From positions 2,542,001 through 2,606,000 of the forward strand of contig NW_027490092.1 of NCBI RefSeq assembly GCF_050948175.1: DNA of 64,000 bases, in the 5' to 3' direction. Positions 1 to 13,969 of the stretch are shown piece by piece. The DNA is from Xylocopa sonorina. Taxonomy: Eukaryota > Arthropoda > Insecta > Hymenoptera > Apidae. Under the pieces are notes generated by a model that saw nothing but the letters and a program-made list of their open reading frames with translations, was not told where the DNA came from and ran no database searches. Every line of letters begins with the position of its first letter. Position 1 is the first letter of the stretch. The position numbers and the translations under genes are program-made.

Positions 1-1659
1 TGCGAAGTGTTATGTATTCCTCGTCTACACTTCATATGAATGTTAATGCGACACTTCCTTGCAAGGAAATTGCGTTTGCAGATGTCTACGTATCGTAGCA
101 ATAGAGTTCTTATGATTCTTAAAACGCGATATCGCATCTCATTTCTATGTTTCATGGTAAGATATAATATGATTTGCGAAGTGTTATGTATTCCTCGTCT
201 ACACTTCAAATGAATGTAAATGCGACACTTCCTTGCTAGGAAATAGCGTCTGCAGATGTCTAGGTATCGTAGCGATAGGGTTCTAATGCTTCTCAAAACG
301 CAATATCGCATCTCATTTCTATGTTTCATGGTAAGATATAATATGATTTGCGAAGTGTTATGTATTCCTCGTCTACACTTCAAATGAATGTGAATGCGAT
401 ACTTCCTCGCTAGGAAATAGCGTTTGCAGATGTCTACGTATCGTTGCAATAGCTTTCTAATGCTTCTTAAAACGCGATATCGCATCTCATTTCTATGTTT
501 CATGGTAAGATATAATATGATTTGCGAAGTGTTATGTATTCCTCGTCTACACTTCAAATGAATGTAAATGCGACACTTCCTTGCAAGGAAATAGCGTTTG
601 CAGATGCCTACGTATCGAAGCAATAGAGTTCAAATGCTTCTTAAAACGAGATATTGCATCGCATATCTATGTTTCATGATAAGATATAATATTCATTGCG
701 AAGTGTTATGCATTCCTCGTCTGCGATTCAAATGAACGTAAATGCGACACTTCCTTGCAAGGTAATAGCGTTTGCAGATGTCTACGTATCGTAACAGTAG
801 AGTTCTTATGATCCTTAAAACGCGATATCGCATCTCATTTCTATGTTTCATGGTAAGATATAATATGATTTGCGAAGTGTCATGTATTCCTCGTCTACAC
901 TTCAAATGAATGTAAATGCGAGACTTCCTTGCTAGGAAATAGCGTCTGCAGATGTCTAGATATCGTAGCAATAGAGTTTTAATGCTTCTTAAAACGCGAT
1001 ATCGCATCTCATTTCTGTGTTTCATAGTAAGATATTATATGATTTGCGAAGTGTTATGTATTCCTCGTCTACACTTCAAATAAATGTAATTGCGACACTT
1101 CCTTGCAAGGAAATAGCGTTTGCAGATGTCTACGTATCGTAGCAATGGAGTTCTTATGATTCTTAAAACGCGATATCGCATCTCATTTCTATTTTTCACG
1201 TTAAGATATAATATGAATTGCGAAGTGTTATGTATTCCTCGTCTACACTTCAAATGAATGTAAATGCGACACTTCCTTGCAAGGAAAGTGCGTTTGCAGA
1301 TGTCTGCGTATCGTAGTAATAGAGTTCTTATGATTCTTAAAACGCGATATCGCATCTCATTTCTATGTTTCATGGTAAGATATAATATGATTTGCGTAGT
1401 GTTATGTACTCCTCGTCTACACTTCAAATGATTGTAAATGCGACACTCCCTTGAAAGGAAATAGCGTCTGCAGATGTTTAGGTATCGCAGCGATAGAGTT
1501 CTGATGCTTCTGAAAACGCAATATCGCATCTCATTTCTATGTTTCATGGTAAGATATAATATGATTTGCGAAATGTGATGTATTCCTCGTCTACACTTCA
1601 AATGAATGTAAATGCGACACTTCCTTGCAAGGAAATAGCGTTTGCAGATGTCTACCTAT

Positions 1660-2520
1660 CGTAGCAGTAGAGTTCTAATGCTTCTTAAAACGCGATATGG
1701 CATCTCATTTCTATGTTCCATGGTAAGATATAATATGATTTGCGAAGTGTTATGTATTCCTCGTCTACACTTCAAATGAATGCGAATGCGACACTTCCTT
1801 GCAAGGAAATAGCGTCTGCAGATGTCTAGATATCGTAGCAATAGTGTTCTATTGCTTCTTAAAACGCGATATCGCATCTCATTTCTATGTTTCATGGTAA
1901 GATATAATATGATTTGCGAAGTGTCATGTATTCCTCGTCTACACTTCAAATGAATGTGACTGCGATATTTCCTCGCTAGGAATTTGCGTTTGCAGATGTC
2001 TACGTATCGTAGCAATGGAGTTCTTATGATTCTTAAAACGCGATATCGCATCTCATTTCTATGTTTCATGGTAAGATATAATATGATTTGCGAAGTGTTA
2101 TGTATTCCTCGTCTACACTTCAAATGAATGTAAATGCGACACTTCCTTGCAAGGAAATAGCGTTTGCAGATGCCTACGTATCGAAGCAATAGAGTTCAAA
2201 TGCTTCTTAAAACGAGATATTGCATCGCATATGTATGTTTCATGATAAGATATAATATTCATTGCGAAGTGTTATGCATTCCTCGTCTGCGATTCAAATG
2301 AACGTAAATGCGACACTTCCTTGCAAGGTAATAGCGTTTGCAGATGTCTACGTATCGTAACAGTAGGGTTCTTATGATTCTTAAAACGCGATATCGCATC
2401 TCATTTCTATGTTTCATGGTAAGATATAATAAGATTTGTGAAGTGTGATGTATTCCTCGTCTACACTTCAAATGAATGTAAATGCGACACTTCCTTGCAA
2501 GGAAATAGCGTTTGCAGATG
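1660..2520. repeat. Left copy of a duplicated segment, 17-monomer offset
   Basis: This segment matches 4618-5478 at an offset of exactly 2,958 bp (17 x 174). Shared private variants include CGATATGGC, GTTCCATGG, AATAGTGTTCTATTGC and AATGTGACTGCGATATTTCC. The copies differ at only a few positions, for example GATGTCTACG versus GATGTGTACG near 1998/4956. Confidence 0.85.
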
Positions 2521-3649
2521 TCTACCTATCGAAGCAAAAGAGTTCAAATGCTACTTAAAACGAGATATTGCATCACATATCTATGTTTCATGATAAGATA
2601 TATTATTCATTGCGAAGTGTTATGCATTCTACGTCTACGATTCAAATGAACGTAAATGCGCCACTTCCTTGCTAGGAAATAGCGTCTGCAGATGTCTAGG
2701 TATCGTAGCAATAGAGTTCTTTTGATTCTTAGAACGCGATATCGCATCTCTTTTCTATGTTTCATGGTAAGATATAATATGATTTGCGAAGTGTTACGTA
2801 TTCCTCGTCTACAGTTCATATGAATATTAATGCGACACTTCCTTGCAAGGAAAGTGCGTTTGCAGATGTCTGCGTATCGTAGTAATAGAGTTCTTATGAT
2901 TCTTAAAACGCGATATCGCATCTCATTTCTATGTTTCATGGTAAGATATAATATGATTTGCGTAGTGTTATGTACTCCTCGTCTACACTTCAAATGATTG
3001 TAAATGCGACACTCCCTTGAAAGGAAATAGCGTCTGCAGATGTTTAGGTATCGCAGCGATAGAGTTCTGATGCTTCTCAAAACGCAATATCGCATCCCAT
3101 TTCTATGTTTCATGGTAAGATATAATATGATTTGCGAAATGTGATGTATTCCTCGTCTATACTTCAAATGAATGTAAATGCGACACTTCCTTGCAAGGAA
3201 ATAGCGTTTGCAGATGTCTACGTATCGAAGCAATAGAGTTCAAATGCTTCTTAAAACGAAATATTGCATAACATATCTATGTTTCATGATAAGATATATT
3301 ATTCATTGCGAATTGTTATGCATTCTACGTCTACGATTCAAATGAACGTAAATGCGACACTTCCTTCCTAGGAAATAGCGTCTGCAGATGTCTAGGTATC
3401 GTAGCAATAGGGTTCTCATGATTCTTAAAACGCGATATCGCATCTCATTTCTATGTTGCATGGTAAGATATAATATGATTTGCGAAGTGTTATGTATCCC
3501 TCGTCTACACTTTATATGAATGTTAATGCGACACTTCCTTGCAAGGAAAGTGCGTTTGCAGATGTCTACGTATCGTAGCAATAGAGTTCTTATGATTCTT
3601 AAAACGCGATATCGCATCTCATTTCTATGTTTCATGGTAAGATATAATA

Positions 3650-4560
3650 TGATTTGCGAAGTGTTATGTATTCCTCGTCTACACTTCAAATGAAAGTGAA
3701 TGCGACACTTCCTTGCTAGGAAATAGCGTCTGCACATGTCTAGGTATCGTAGCGATAGAGTTCTAATGCTTCTTAAAACGCGATATCGCACCTCATTTCT
3801 ATGTTTCATGGTAAGATATAATATGATTTGCGAAGTGTTATGTATTCCTCGTCTACACTTCAAATGAATGTAAATGCGACACTTCCTTGCAAAGAAATAG
3901 CGTTTGCAGATGTCTACGTATCGTAGCAATAGAGTTCTTACGATTCTTAAAACGCGATATCGCATCTCACTTCTATGTTTCATGGTAAGATATAATATGA
4001 TTTGCGAAGTGTTATGTACTCGTCGTCTACACTTCAAATGAATGTAAATGCGACACTTCCTTGAATGGAAATAGCATCTGCAGATGTCTAGGTATCGTAG
4101 CGATAGGGTTCTTATGCTTCTCAAAGCACAATATCGCATCTCATTTCTATGTTTCATGGTAAGATATAATATGATTTGCGAAGTGTGATGTATTCCTCGT
4201 CTACACTTCAAATGAATGTAAATGCGACACTTCCTTGCAAGGAAATAGCGTTTGCAGATGTCTACCTATCGTAGCAGTAGAGTTCTAATGCTTATTAAAA
4301 CGCGATATCGCATTTCATTTCTATGTTTCATGGTAAGATATAATATGATTTGCGAAGTGTTATGTATTCCTCGTCTACACTTCAAATGAATGTAAATGCG
4401 ACACTTCCTTGGAAAGAAATAGCGTTTGCAGATGTCTACGTATCGTAGCAATAGATTTCTAATGCTTGTTAAAACGCGATATCGCATCTCATTTCTATGT
4501 TTCATGGTAAGATATAATATGATTTGCGAAGTGTCACGTATTCCTCGTCTACACCTCAAA
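3650..4560. repeat. Left copy of a duplicated segment, 12-monomer offset
   Basis: Matches 5740-6650 at an offset of 2,088 bp (12 x 174). Shared markers are TGCACATGTCTAGG (3731 and 5819) and TTGAATGGAAATAGCATC (4061 and 6149). The offset differs from the neighbouring 17-mer duplication, so this part of the array has no single higher-order register. Confidence 0.83.
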
Positions 4561-4617
4561 TGAATGTAAATGCGACTCTTCCTTGCAAGGAAATAGCGTT
4601 TGCAGAAATCTACGTAT

Positions 4618-5478
4618 CGTAGCAATAGATTTCTAATGCTTCTTAAAACGCGATATGGCATCTCATTTCTATGTTCCATGGTAAGATATAATATGATTTG
4701 CGAAGTGTTATGTATTCCTCGTCTACACTTCAAATGAATGCGAATGCGACACTTCCTTGCAAGGAAATAGCGTCTGCAGATGTCTAGATATCGTAGCAAT
4801 AGTGTTCTATTGCTTCTTAAAACGCGATATCGCATCTCATTTCTATGTTTCATGGTAAGATATAATATGATTTGCGAAGTGTCATGTATTCCTCGTCTAC
4901 ACTTCAAATGAATGTGACTGCGATATTTCCTCGCTAGGAATTTGCGTTTGCAGATGTGTACGTATCGTAGCAATGGAGTTCTTATGATTCTTAAAACGCG
5001 ATATCGCATCTCATTTCTATGTTTCATGGTAAGATATAATATGATTTGCGAAGTGTTATGTATTCCTCGTCTACACTTCAAATGAATGTAAATGCGACAC
5101 TTCCTTGCAAGGAAATAGCGTTTGCAGATGCCTACGTATCGAAGCAATAGAGTTCAAATGCTTCTTAAAACGAGATATTGCATCGCATATGTATGTTTCA
5201 TGATAAGATATAATATTCATTGCGAAGTGTTATGCATTCCTCGTCTGCGATTCAAATGAACGTAAATGCGACACTTCCTTGCAAGGTAATAGCGTTTGCA
5301 GATGTCTACGTATCGTAACAGTAGAGATCTTATGATTCTTAAAACGCGATATCGCATCTCATTTCTATGTTTCATGGTAAGATATAATATGATTTGTGAA
5401 GTGTGATGTATTCCTCGTCTACACTTCAAATGAATGTAAATGCGACACTTCCTTGCAAGGAAATAGCGTTTGCAGATG
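4618..5478. repeat. Right copy of a duplicated segment, 17-monomer offset
   Basis: Partner of 1660-2520. The match ends where the right copy reads CAACCTATAGTAGC and the left copy CTACCTATCGAAGC. Confidence 0.85.
5195..5265. repeat. Type B monomer signature (example)
   Basis: Type B differs from type A by a linked block of changes across the unit boundary. It reads ATGATAAGATATAATATTCAT before TGCG, then GTTATGCATTCC and a CGATTC in place of ACACTTC. The same block recurs near 692, 2255, 2609, 3303, 6782, 8350, 8848, 21678, 25334, 26355, 26700, 28250, 28597, 32572, 33268, 33618, 36054, 36400, 39360, 39710, 44728, 52555 and 63343. It is usually accompanied by GTTCAAATGC and AACGAGATATTGC earlier in the unit. 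The CGATTC change removes the first ACACTTC, so the GAAGTGT pairing can use only the second copy. In the minus-strand frame, ATTCATTGCG and GTTCAAATG each create a TGA stop. Confidence 0.85.
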
Positions 5479-5739
5479 TCAACCTATAGTAGCAATAGAG
5501 TTCTTATGCTTCTTAAAACGCGATATCGCATCTCATTTCTATGCTTCATGGTAAGATATAATATGATTTGCGAAGTGTTATGTACTCCTCGTCTACACTT
5601 CAAATGAATGTAAATGCGACACTTCCTTGAAAGGAAATAGCGTCTGCAGATGTCTAGGTATCGTAGCGATAGGGTTCTAATGCTTCTCAAAACACAATAT
5701 CTTATCTCATTTCTATGTTTCATGGTAAGATATAATATG

Positions 5740-6650
5740 ATTTGCGAAGTGTTATGTATTCCTCGTCTACACTTCAAATGAATGTAAATGCGACACTTCC
5801 TTGCTAGGAAGTAGCGTCTGCACATGTCTAGGTATCGTAGCGATAGAGTTCTAATGCTTCTTAAAACGCGATATCGCTCCTCATTTCTATGTTTCATGGT
5901 AAGATATAATATGATTTGTGAAGTGTTATGTATTCCTCGTCTACACTTCAAATGAATGTAAATGCGACACTTCCTTGCAAAGAAATAGCGTTTGCAGATG
6001 TCTACGTATCGTAGCAATAGAGTTCTTATGATTCTTAAAACGCGATATCGCATCTCATTTCTATGTTTCATGATGAGATATAATATGATTTGCGAAGTGT
6101 TATGTACTCCTCGTCCACACTTCAAATGAATGTAGATGCGACACTTCCTTGAATGGAAATAGCATCTGCAGATGTCTAGGTATCGTAGCGATAGGGTTCT
6201 AATGCTTCTCAAAGCACAATATCGCATCTCATTTCTATGTTTCATGGTAAGATATAATATGATTTGCGAAGTGTGATGTATTCCTCGTCTACACTTCAAA
6301 TGAATGTAAATGCGACACTTCCTTGCAAGGAAATAGCGTTTGCAGATGTCTACCTATCGTAGCAGTAGAGTTCTAATGCTTATTAAAACGCGATATCGCA
6401 TTTCATTTCTATGTTTCATGGTACGATATAATATGATTTGCGAAGTGTTATGTATTCCTCGTCTACACTTCAAATGAATGTAAATGCGACACTTCCTTGG
6501 AAAGAAATAGCGTTTGCAGATGTCTACGTATCGTAGCAATAGATTTCTAATGCTTGTTAAAACGCGATATCGCATCTCATTTCTATGTTTCATGGTAAGA
6601 TATAATATGATTTGCGAAGTGTCACGTATTCCTCGTCTACACTTCAAATG
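5740..6650. repeat. Right copy of a duplicated segment, 12-monomer offset
   Basis: Partner of 3650-4560. A few substitutions separate the copies, for example TCATGATGAG near 6068 versus TCACGGTAAG-like text in the left copy. Confidence 0.8.
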
Positions 6651-8352
6651 AATGTAAATGCGACACTTCCTAGCTAGGAAATAGCGTCTGCAGATGTCTA
6701 GGTATCGTAGCAATAGAGTTCAAATGATTCTTAAAACGAGATATAGCATCTCATATCTATGTTTCGTGATAAGATATAATATTCATTGCGAAGTGTTATG
6801 CATTCCGCGTCTACGATTCAAGTGAATGTAAATGCGACACTTCCTTGCAAGGAAATAGCTTTTGCAGATGTCTACGTACCGTAGCAATAGTGTTCTAATG
6901 CTTCTTAAAACGCGATATCGCATCTCATTTCTATGTTTCATGGTAAGATATAACATGATTTGCGAAGTGTTATGTATTCCTCGTCTACACTTCAACTGAA
7001 AGTAAATGCGACACTTCCTTGGTAGGAAATAGCGTCTGCAGATGTCTAGGTATCGTAGCAGTAGAGTTCTAATGCTTATTAAAACGCGATATCGCATCTC
7101 ATTTCTATGTTTCATGGAAAGATATTATATAATTTGAGGAGTGTTATGTATTCCTCGCCTACACTTCAAATGAATGTAAATGCGACACTTCCTTGCAAAG
7201 AAATAGCGTTTGCAGATATCTGCCTATCGTAGCAATAGAGTTCTAATGCTTCCTAAAACGCGATAGCGCATCTCATTTCTATGTTTCATGGTAAGATATA
7301 ATATGATTTGCGAAGTGTTATGTATTCCTCGTCTACACTTCAAATGAATGTAAATGCGACACTTCCTTGCAAGGAAATAGCGTTTGCAGATGTCTACCTA
7401 TCGTAGCAGTAGAGTTCTAATGCTTATTAAAACGCGATATCGCATCTCATTTCTATGTTTCATGGAAAGATATTATATAATTTGAGGAGTGTTATGTATT
7501 CCTTGCCTACACTTGAAATGAATGTAAATGCGCCACTTCCTTGCTAGGAAATAGCGTCTGCAGATGTCTAGGTATCGTAGCAGTAGAGTTCTAATGCTTC
7601 TTAAAACGCGATATCGCATCTCATTTCTATGTTTCATGGAAAGATATTATATAATTTGAGGAGTATTATGTATTCCTCGCCTACACTTCAAATGAATGTA
7701 AATGCGACACTTCCTTGCAAGGAAATAGCGTTTGCAGATGTCTACGTATCGTAGCAATGGAGTTCTTATGATTCTTAAAACGCGATATCGCATCTCAATT
7801 CTATGTTTCATGGTAAGTTATAATATGATTTGCGAAGTGTTATGTATTCCTCGTCTACACTTCAAATAAATGTAAATGCGACTCTTCCTTGCAAGGAAAT
7901 AGCGTTTGCAGAAGTCTACGTATCGTAGCAATAGATTTCTAATGCTTCTTAAAACGCGATATCGCATCTCATTTCTATGTTTCATTGTAAGATATAATAT
8001 GATTTTCGAAGTGTCATGTATACCTCGTCTACACTTCAAATGAATGTAAATGCGACACTTCCTTGCTAGGAAATAGCGTCTGCAGATGTCTAGGTATCGT
8101 AGCAATAGTGTTCTAATGGTTCTTAAAACGCGATAGCGCATCTCATTTCTATGTTTCATGGTAAGATATAATATGATTTGCGAAGTGTCATGTATTCCTT
8201 GTCTACACTTCAAATGAATGTAAATGCGACACTTCATTGCTAGGAAATAGCGTCTGCAGATGTCTAGGTATCGTAGCAATAGAGTTCAAATGCTTCTTAA
8301 AACGATGTATTGCATCTCATATCCATGTTTAATGATAAGATATAATATTCAT

Positions 8353-8504
8353 TGCGAAGTGTTATGCATTCCTCGTCTACGATTCAAATGAATGTAAATG
8401 CGACACTACCTTGCAAGGAAATGGCGTTTGCAGATGGCTACGTATCGTAGCATTAGAGTTCTAATGCTTCATTTCTATGTTTCAAGGTAAGATATAATAT
8501 GATT
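8353..8504. repeat. Short 152-bp monomer with 22-bp internal deletion
   Basis: The unit runs from TGCG at 8353 to the next TGCG at 8505, which is 152 bp. The text reads CTAATGCTTCATTTCTATG, where other monomers have 22 more bases between GCTTC and ATTTC. The missing stretch contains the whole GCGATATCGC palindrome. The two ends of the deletion share a TC. This copy has a type B left part. Confidence 0.93.
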
Positions 8505-9026
8505 TGCGAAGTGTTATGTATTCCTCGTCTACACTCCAAATGAATGTAAATGCGACACTTCCTTGCAAGGAAAGAGAGTTTGCAGATGTCTACCTATAGT
8601 AGCAATAGAGTTCTTATGCTTCTTAAAACGCGATATCGCATCTCATTTCTATGCTTCATGGTAAGATATAATATGATTTGCGAAGTGTCATGTATTCCTC
8701 GTCCACACTTCAAATGAATGTAAATGCGACACTTCCTTGCAAGGAAATAGCGTTTGCAGATGTCTACGTATCGTAGGAAAGGAGTTCAAATGCTTCTTAA
8801 AACGATGTATTGCATCTCATATCTATGTTTAATGATAAGATATAATATTCATTGCGAAGTGTTATGCATTCCTCGTCTACGATTCAAATGAATGTAAATG
8901 CGACACTACCTTGCAAGGAAATAGCGTTTGCAGATGGCTACGTATCGTAGCATTAGAGTTCTTATGATTCTTAAAACGCGATATCGCATCTCATTTCTAT
9001 GTTTCATGGTAAGATATAATATGATT

Positions 9027-9178
9027 TGCGAAGTGTTATGTATTCCTCGCCTACGCTTCAAATGAATGTAAATGCGACACTTCCTCGCTAGGAAATAGCG
9101 TTTGCAGATATCTACGTATCGTAGCAATAGAGTTCTAATGCTTCATTTCTATGTTTCAAGGTAAGATATAATATGATT
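9027..9178. repeat. Short 152-bp monomer with 22-bp internal deletion
   Basis: Same deletion and same GCTTC/ATTTC joint as the copy at 8353, but the left part of the monomer is type A with CCTCGCCTACGCTTC. The identical joint on a different left half suggests spread by conversion or unequal exchange rather than a second independent deletion. Confidence 0.93.
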
Positions 9179-9526
9179 TGCGAAGTGTTATGTATTCCTC
9201 GTCTACACTCCAAATGAATGTAAATGCGACACTTCCTTGCAAGGAAAGAGCGTTTGCAGATGTCTACCTATAGTAGCAATAGAGTTCTTATGCTTCTTAA
9301 AACGCGATATCGCATCTCATTTCTATGCTTCATGGTAAGATATAATATGATTTGCGAAGTGTTATGTATTCCTCGTCCACACTTCAAATGAATGTAAATG
9401 CGACACTTCCTTGCAAGGAAATAGCGTTTGCAGATGTCTACGTATCGTAGGAAAGGAGTTCTTATGACTCTTAAAACGCGATATCGCATCTCATTTCTAT
9501 GTTTCATGGTAAGATATAATATGATT

Positions 9527-9678
9527 TGCGAAGTGTTATGTATTCCTCGCCTACGCTTCAAATGAATATAAATGCGTCACTTCCTCGCTAGGAAATAGCG
9601 TTTGCAGATGTCTACGTATCGTAGCAATAGAGTTCTAATGCTTCATTTCTATGTTTCATGGTAAGATATAATATGATT
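9527..9678. repeat. Short 152-bp monomer with 22-bp internal deletion
   Basis: TGCG to TGCG is 152 bp and the joint is identical to the copies at 8353 and 9027. It lies 500 bp (two full units plus one short unit) after the copy at 9027, so these two belong to one small local duplication. Confidence 0.93.
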
Positions 9679-9999
9679 TGCGAAGTGTTATGTATTCCTC
9701 GTCTACACTTCAAATGAATGTAAATGCGACACTTCCTTGCAAGGAAAGAGCGTTTGCAGATGTCTACGTATCGTAGCAATAGTGTTCTAATGCCTCTTAA
9801 AACGCGATATCGCATCTCATTTCCATGTTTCATGGTAAGATATAATATGATTTGCGAAGTGTTATGTACTCCTCGTCTACACTTCAAATGAATGTAAATG
9901 CGACACTTCCTTGCAAGGAAATAGCGTTTGCAGATGTCTACGTATCGTAGCTATGGTGTTCTTATGATTCTTAAAACGCGATATCGCATCTCAATTCTA

Positions 10000-10075
10000 T
10001 GTTCCATGATGAGATATAATATTAATTGCGAAGTGTTATGCATTCCTCGTCTACGATTCAAATGAATGTAAATGC
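10000..10075. repeat. Type D monomer signature (example)
   Basis: Type D resembles B but has TTCCATGATGAGATATAATATTAATTGCG at the boundary (key difference ATTAATTGCG) and is followed by GCATTCC, CGATTC and AATGCGTCAC. Further copies occur near 12978, 13848, 15938, 17152, 18892, 20632, 22546, 24286, 35363 and 38847. In the 15-39 kb region it almost always lies one monomer to the right of a type C copy. The C-D pair therefore behaves as a fixed dimer within the larger higher-order unit. Confidence 0.8.
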
Positions 10076-10839
10076 GTCACTTCCTTGCAAGGAAATAGCG
10101 TTTGCAGATTTCCAGGTTTCGCAGCAATAGGATTCTAATGCTTCTTAAAACGCGATATCGCATCTCATTTCTATGTTTCGTGGTAAGATATAATATGAAT
10201 TGCGAAGTGTTATGTATTCCTCGTCTACACTTCAAATGAATGTAAATGCGACACTTCCTTGCTAGGAAATAGCGTCTGCAGATATCTAGGTATCGTAGCG
10301 ATAGAGTTCTAATGCTTCTTAAAACGCGATATAGCACCTCATTTCTATGTTTCATGGTAAGATATAATATGATTTGCGAAGTGTTATGTATTCCTCGTCT
10401 ACACTTCAAATGAATGTAAATGCGACACTTCCTTGCAAAGAAATAGCGTTTGCAGATGTCTACGAATCGTAGCAATAGAGTTCTTATGTTTCTTAAAACG
10501 CGATGTCGCATCTCATTTCTATGTTTCATGGTAAGATATAATATGATTTGCGAAGTGTTATGTACTCCTCGTCTACACATCAAATGAATGTAAATGCGAC
10601 ACATCCTTGAAAGGAATTAGCGTCTGCAGATGTCTAGGTATCGTAGCAATAGGGTTCTAATGCTTCTCAAAACACAATATCTTATCTCATTTCTATGTTT
10701 CATGGTAAGATATAATATGATTTGCGAAGTGTTATGTATTCCTCGTCTACACTTCAAATGAATGTAAATGCGACACTTCCTTGCTAGGAAATAGCGTCTG
10801 CACATGTCTAGGTATCGTAGCGATAGAGTTCTAATGCTT

Positions 10840-11940
10840 CTTAAAACGCGATATCGCATCTCATTTCTATGTTTCGTGGTAAGATATAATATGATTTGCG
10901 AAGTGTTATGTATTCCTCGTCTACACTTCAAATGAATGTAAATGCGACACTTCCTTGCTAGGAAATAGCGTCTGCAGATATCTAGGTATCGTAGCGATAG
11001 AGTTCTAATGCTACTTAAAACGCGATATCGCACCTCATTTCTATGTTTCATGGTAAGATATAATATGATTTGCGAAGTGTTATGTATTCCTCGTCTACAC
11101 TTCAAATGAATGTAAATGCGACACTTCCTTGCAAGGAAATTGCGTTTGCAGATGTCTACCTATAGTAGCAATAGAGTTCTAATGCTTCTTAAAACGCGAT
11201 ATCGCATCTCATTTCTATGCTTCATGGTAAGATATAATATGATTTGCGAAGTGTTATGTATTCCTCGTCCACACTTCAAATGAATGTAAATGCGACACTT
11301 CCTTGCAAGGAAATAGCGTTTGCAGATGTCTACGTACCGTAGGAAAGGAGTTCTTATGATTCTTAAAACGCGATATCGAACTCAATTCTATGTTTCATGG
11401 TAAGATATAATATGATTTGCGAAGTGTTATGTATTCCTCGTCTACACTTCAAATGAATGTAAATGCGACACATCCTTGCAAGGAAATAGCGTCTGCAGAT
11501 GTCTAGGTATCGTAGCGATAGAGTTCTTATGATTCTTAAAACGCGATATCGCATCTCATTTCTATGTTTCATGGTAAGATATAATATGACTTGCGAAGTG
11601 TTATGTATTCTTCGTATACACTTCAAATGAATGTAAATGCGACACTTTCTAGCAAGGAAATAGCGTTTGCAGATGTCTACGTATCGTAGCAATAGTGTTC
11701 TAATGCTTCTTAAAACGCGATATCGCATCCCATTTCCATGCTTCATGGTAAGATATAATATGATTTGCGAAGTGTTATGTATTCCTCGTCTACACTTCAT
11801 ATGAATGTTAATGCGACACTTACTTGCAAGGAAAGAGCGCTTGCAGATGTCTAAGTATCGTAGCAATAGAGTTCTTATGATTCTTAAAACGCGAAATCGC
11901 ATCTCATTTCTATGTTTCATGGTAAGATATAATATGATTT
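10840..11940. repeat. Left copy of a duplicated segment, 18-monomer offset
   Basis: Matches about 13,970-15,070 at an offset of 3,131 bp (18 x 174 minus 1). Shared markers are CGATATCGAACTCAATTC (one of the rare length variants), TACGTACCGTAGGAAAGG, ATTCTTCGTATACAC and the AAGGAAAGAGCGCTTGC block. Confidence 0.85.
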
Positions 11941-13969
11941 GTGAAGTGTTATGTATTCCTCGTCTACACTTCAAATGAATGTAAATGCGACACTTCCTTG
12001 CAAGGAAAGAGCGTTTGCAGATGTCTACCTATAGTAGCAATAGAATTCTTATGCTTCTTAAAACGCGATATCGCATCTCATTTCTATGCTTCATGGTAAG
12101 ATATAATATGATTTGCGAAGTGTTATGTATTCCTCGTCCACACTTCAAATGAATGTAAATGCGACACTTCCTTGCAAGGAAATAGCGTTTGCAGATGTCT
12201 ACGTACCGTAGGAAAGGAGTTCCTATGATTCTTAAAAGGCGATATCGCATCTCATTTCTATGTTTCATGGTAAGATATAATATGACTTGCGAAGTGTTAT
12301 GTATTCTTCGTATACACTTCAAATGAATGTAAATGCGACACTTCCTAGCAAGGAAATAGCGTTTGCAGATGTCTACGTATCGTAGCAATAGTGTTCTAAT
12401 GCTTCTAAAAACGCGATATCGCATCTCATTTCCATGTTTCATGGTAAGATATAATATGATTTGCGAATTGTTATGTACTCCTCGTCTACACTTCAAATGA
12501 ATGTAAATGCTATACTTCCTTGAATGGAAATAGCATCTGCAGATGTCTACCTATCGTAGCAGTAGAGTTCTAATGCTTATTAAAACGCGATATCGCATTT
12601 CATTTCTATGTTTCATGGTAAGATATAATATGATTTGCGAAGTGTTATGTATTCCTCGTCTACACTTCAAATGAATGTAAATGCGACACTTCCTTGCAAG
12701 GAAATAGCGTTTGCAGATGTCTACCTATCGTAGCAGTAGAGTTCTAATGCTTATTAAAACGCGATATCGCATCTCATTTCTATGTTTCATGGAAAGATAT
12801 TATATAATTTGAGGAGTGTTATGTATTCCTCGCCTACACTTCAAATGAATGTAAATGCGACGCTTCCTTGCAAGGAAATAGCGTTTGCAGATGTCTACGT
12901 ATCGTAGCTATGGAGTTCTTATGATTCTTAAAACGCGATATCGCATCTCAATTCTATGTTCCATGATGAGATATAATATTAATTGCGAAGTGTTATGCAT
13001 TCCTCGTCTACGATTCAAATGAATGTAAATGCGTCACTTCCTTGCAAGGAAATAGCGTTTGCAGATTTCCAGGTTTCGCAGCAATAGGATTCTAATGCTT
13101 CTTAAAACGCGATATCGCATCTCATTTCTATGTTTTGTGGTAAGATATAATATGAATTGCGAAGTGTTATGTATTCCTCGTCTACACTTCAAATGAATGT
13201 AAATGCGACACTTCCTTGCTAGGAAATAGCGTCTGCAGATATCTAGGTATCGTAGCGATAGAGTTCTAATGCTTCTTAAAACGCGATATAGCACCTCATT
13301 TCTATGTTTCATGGTAAGAAATAATATGATTTGCGAAGTGTTATGTATTCCTCGTCTACACTTCAAATGAATGTAAATGCGACACTTCCTTGGAAAGAAA
13401 TAGCGTTTGCAGATGTCTACGAATCGTAGCAATAGAGTTCTTATGATTCTTAAAACGCGATGTCGCATCTCATTTCCATGTTTCATGGTAAGATATAATA
13501 TGATTTGCGAAGTGTTATGTACTCCTCGTCTACACGTCAAATGAATGTAAATGCGACACTTCCTTGAATGGAAATAGCATCTGCAGATGTCTAGGTATCG
13601 TAGCGATAGGGTTCTAATGCTTTTCAAAGCACAATATCGCTTCTCATTTCTATGTTTCATGGTAAGATATAATATGATTTGCGAAGTGTGATGTATTCCT
13701 CGTCTACACTTCAAATGAATGTACATGCGACACTTCCTTGCAGGGAAATAGCGTTTGCAGATGTCTACCTATCGTAGCAGTAGAGTTCTAATGCTTATTA
13801 AAACGCGATATCGCATCTCAATTCTATGTTCCATGATGAGATATAATATTAATTGCGAAGTGTTATGCATTCCTCGTCTACGATTCAAATGAATGTAAAT
13901 GCGTCACTTCCTTGCAAGGAAATAGCGTTTGCAGATTTCCAGGTATCGCAGCAATAGGGTTCTAATGCT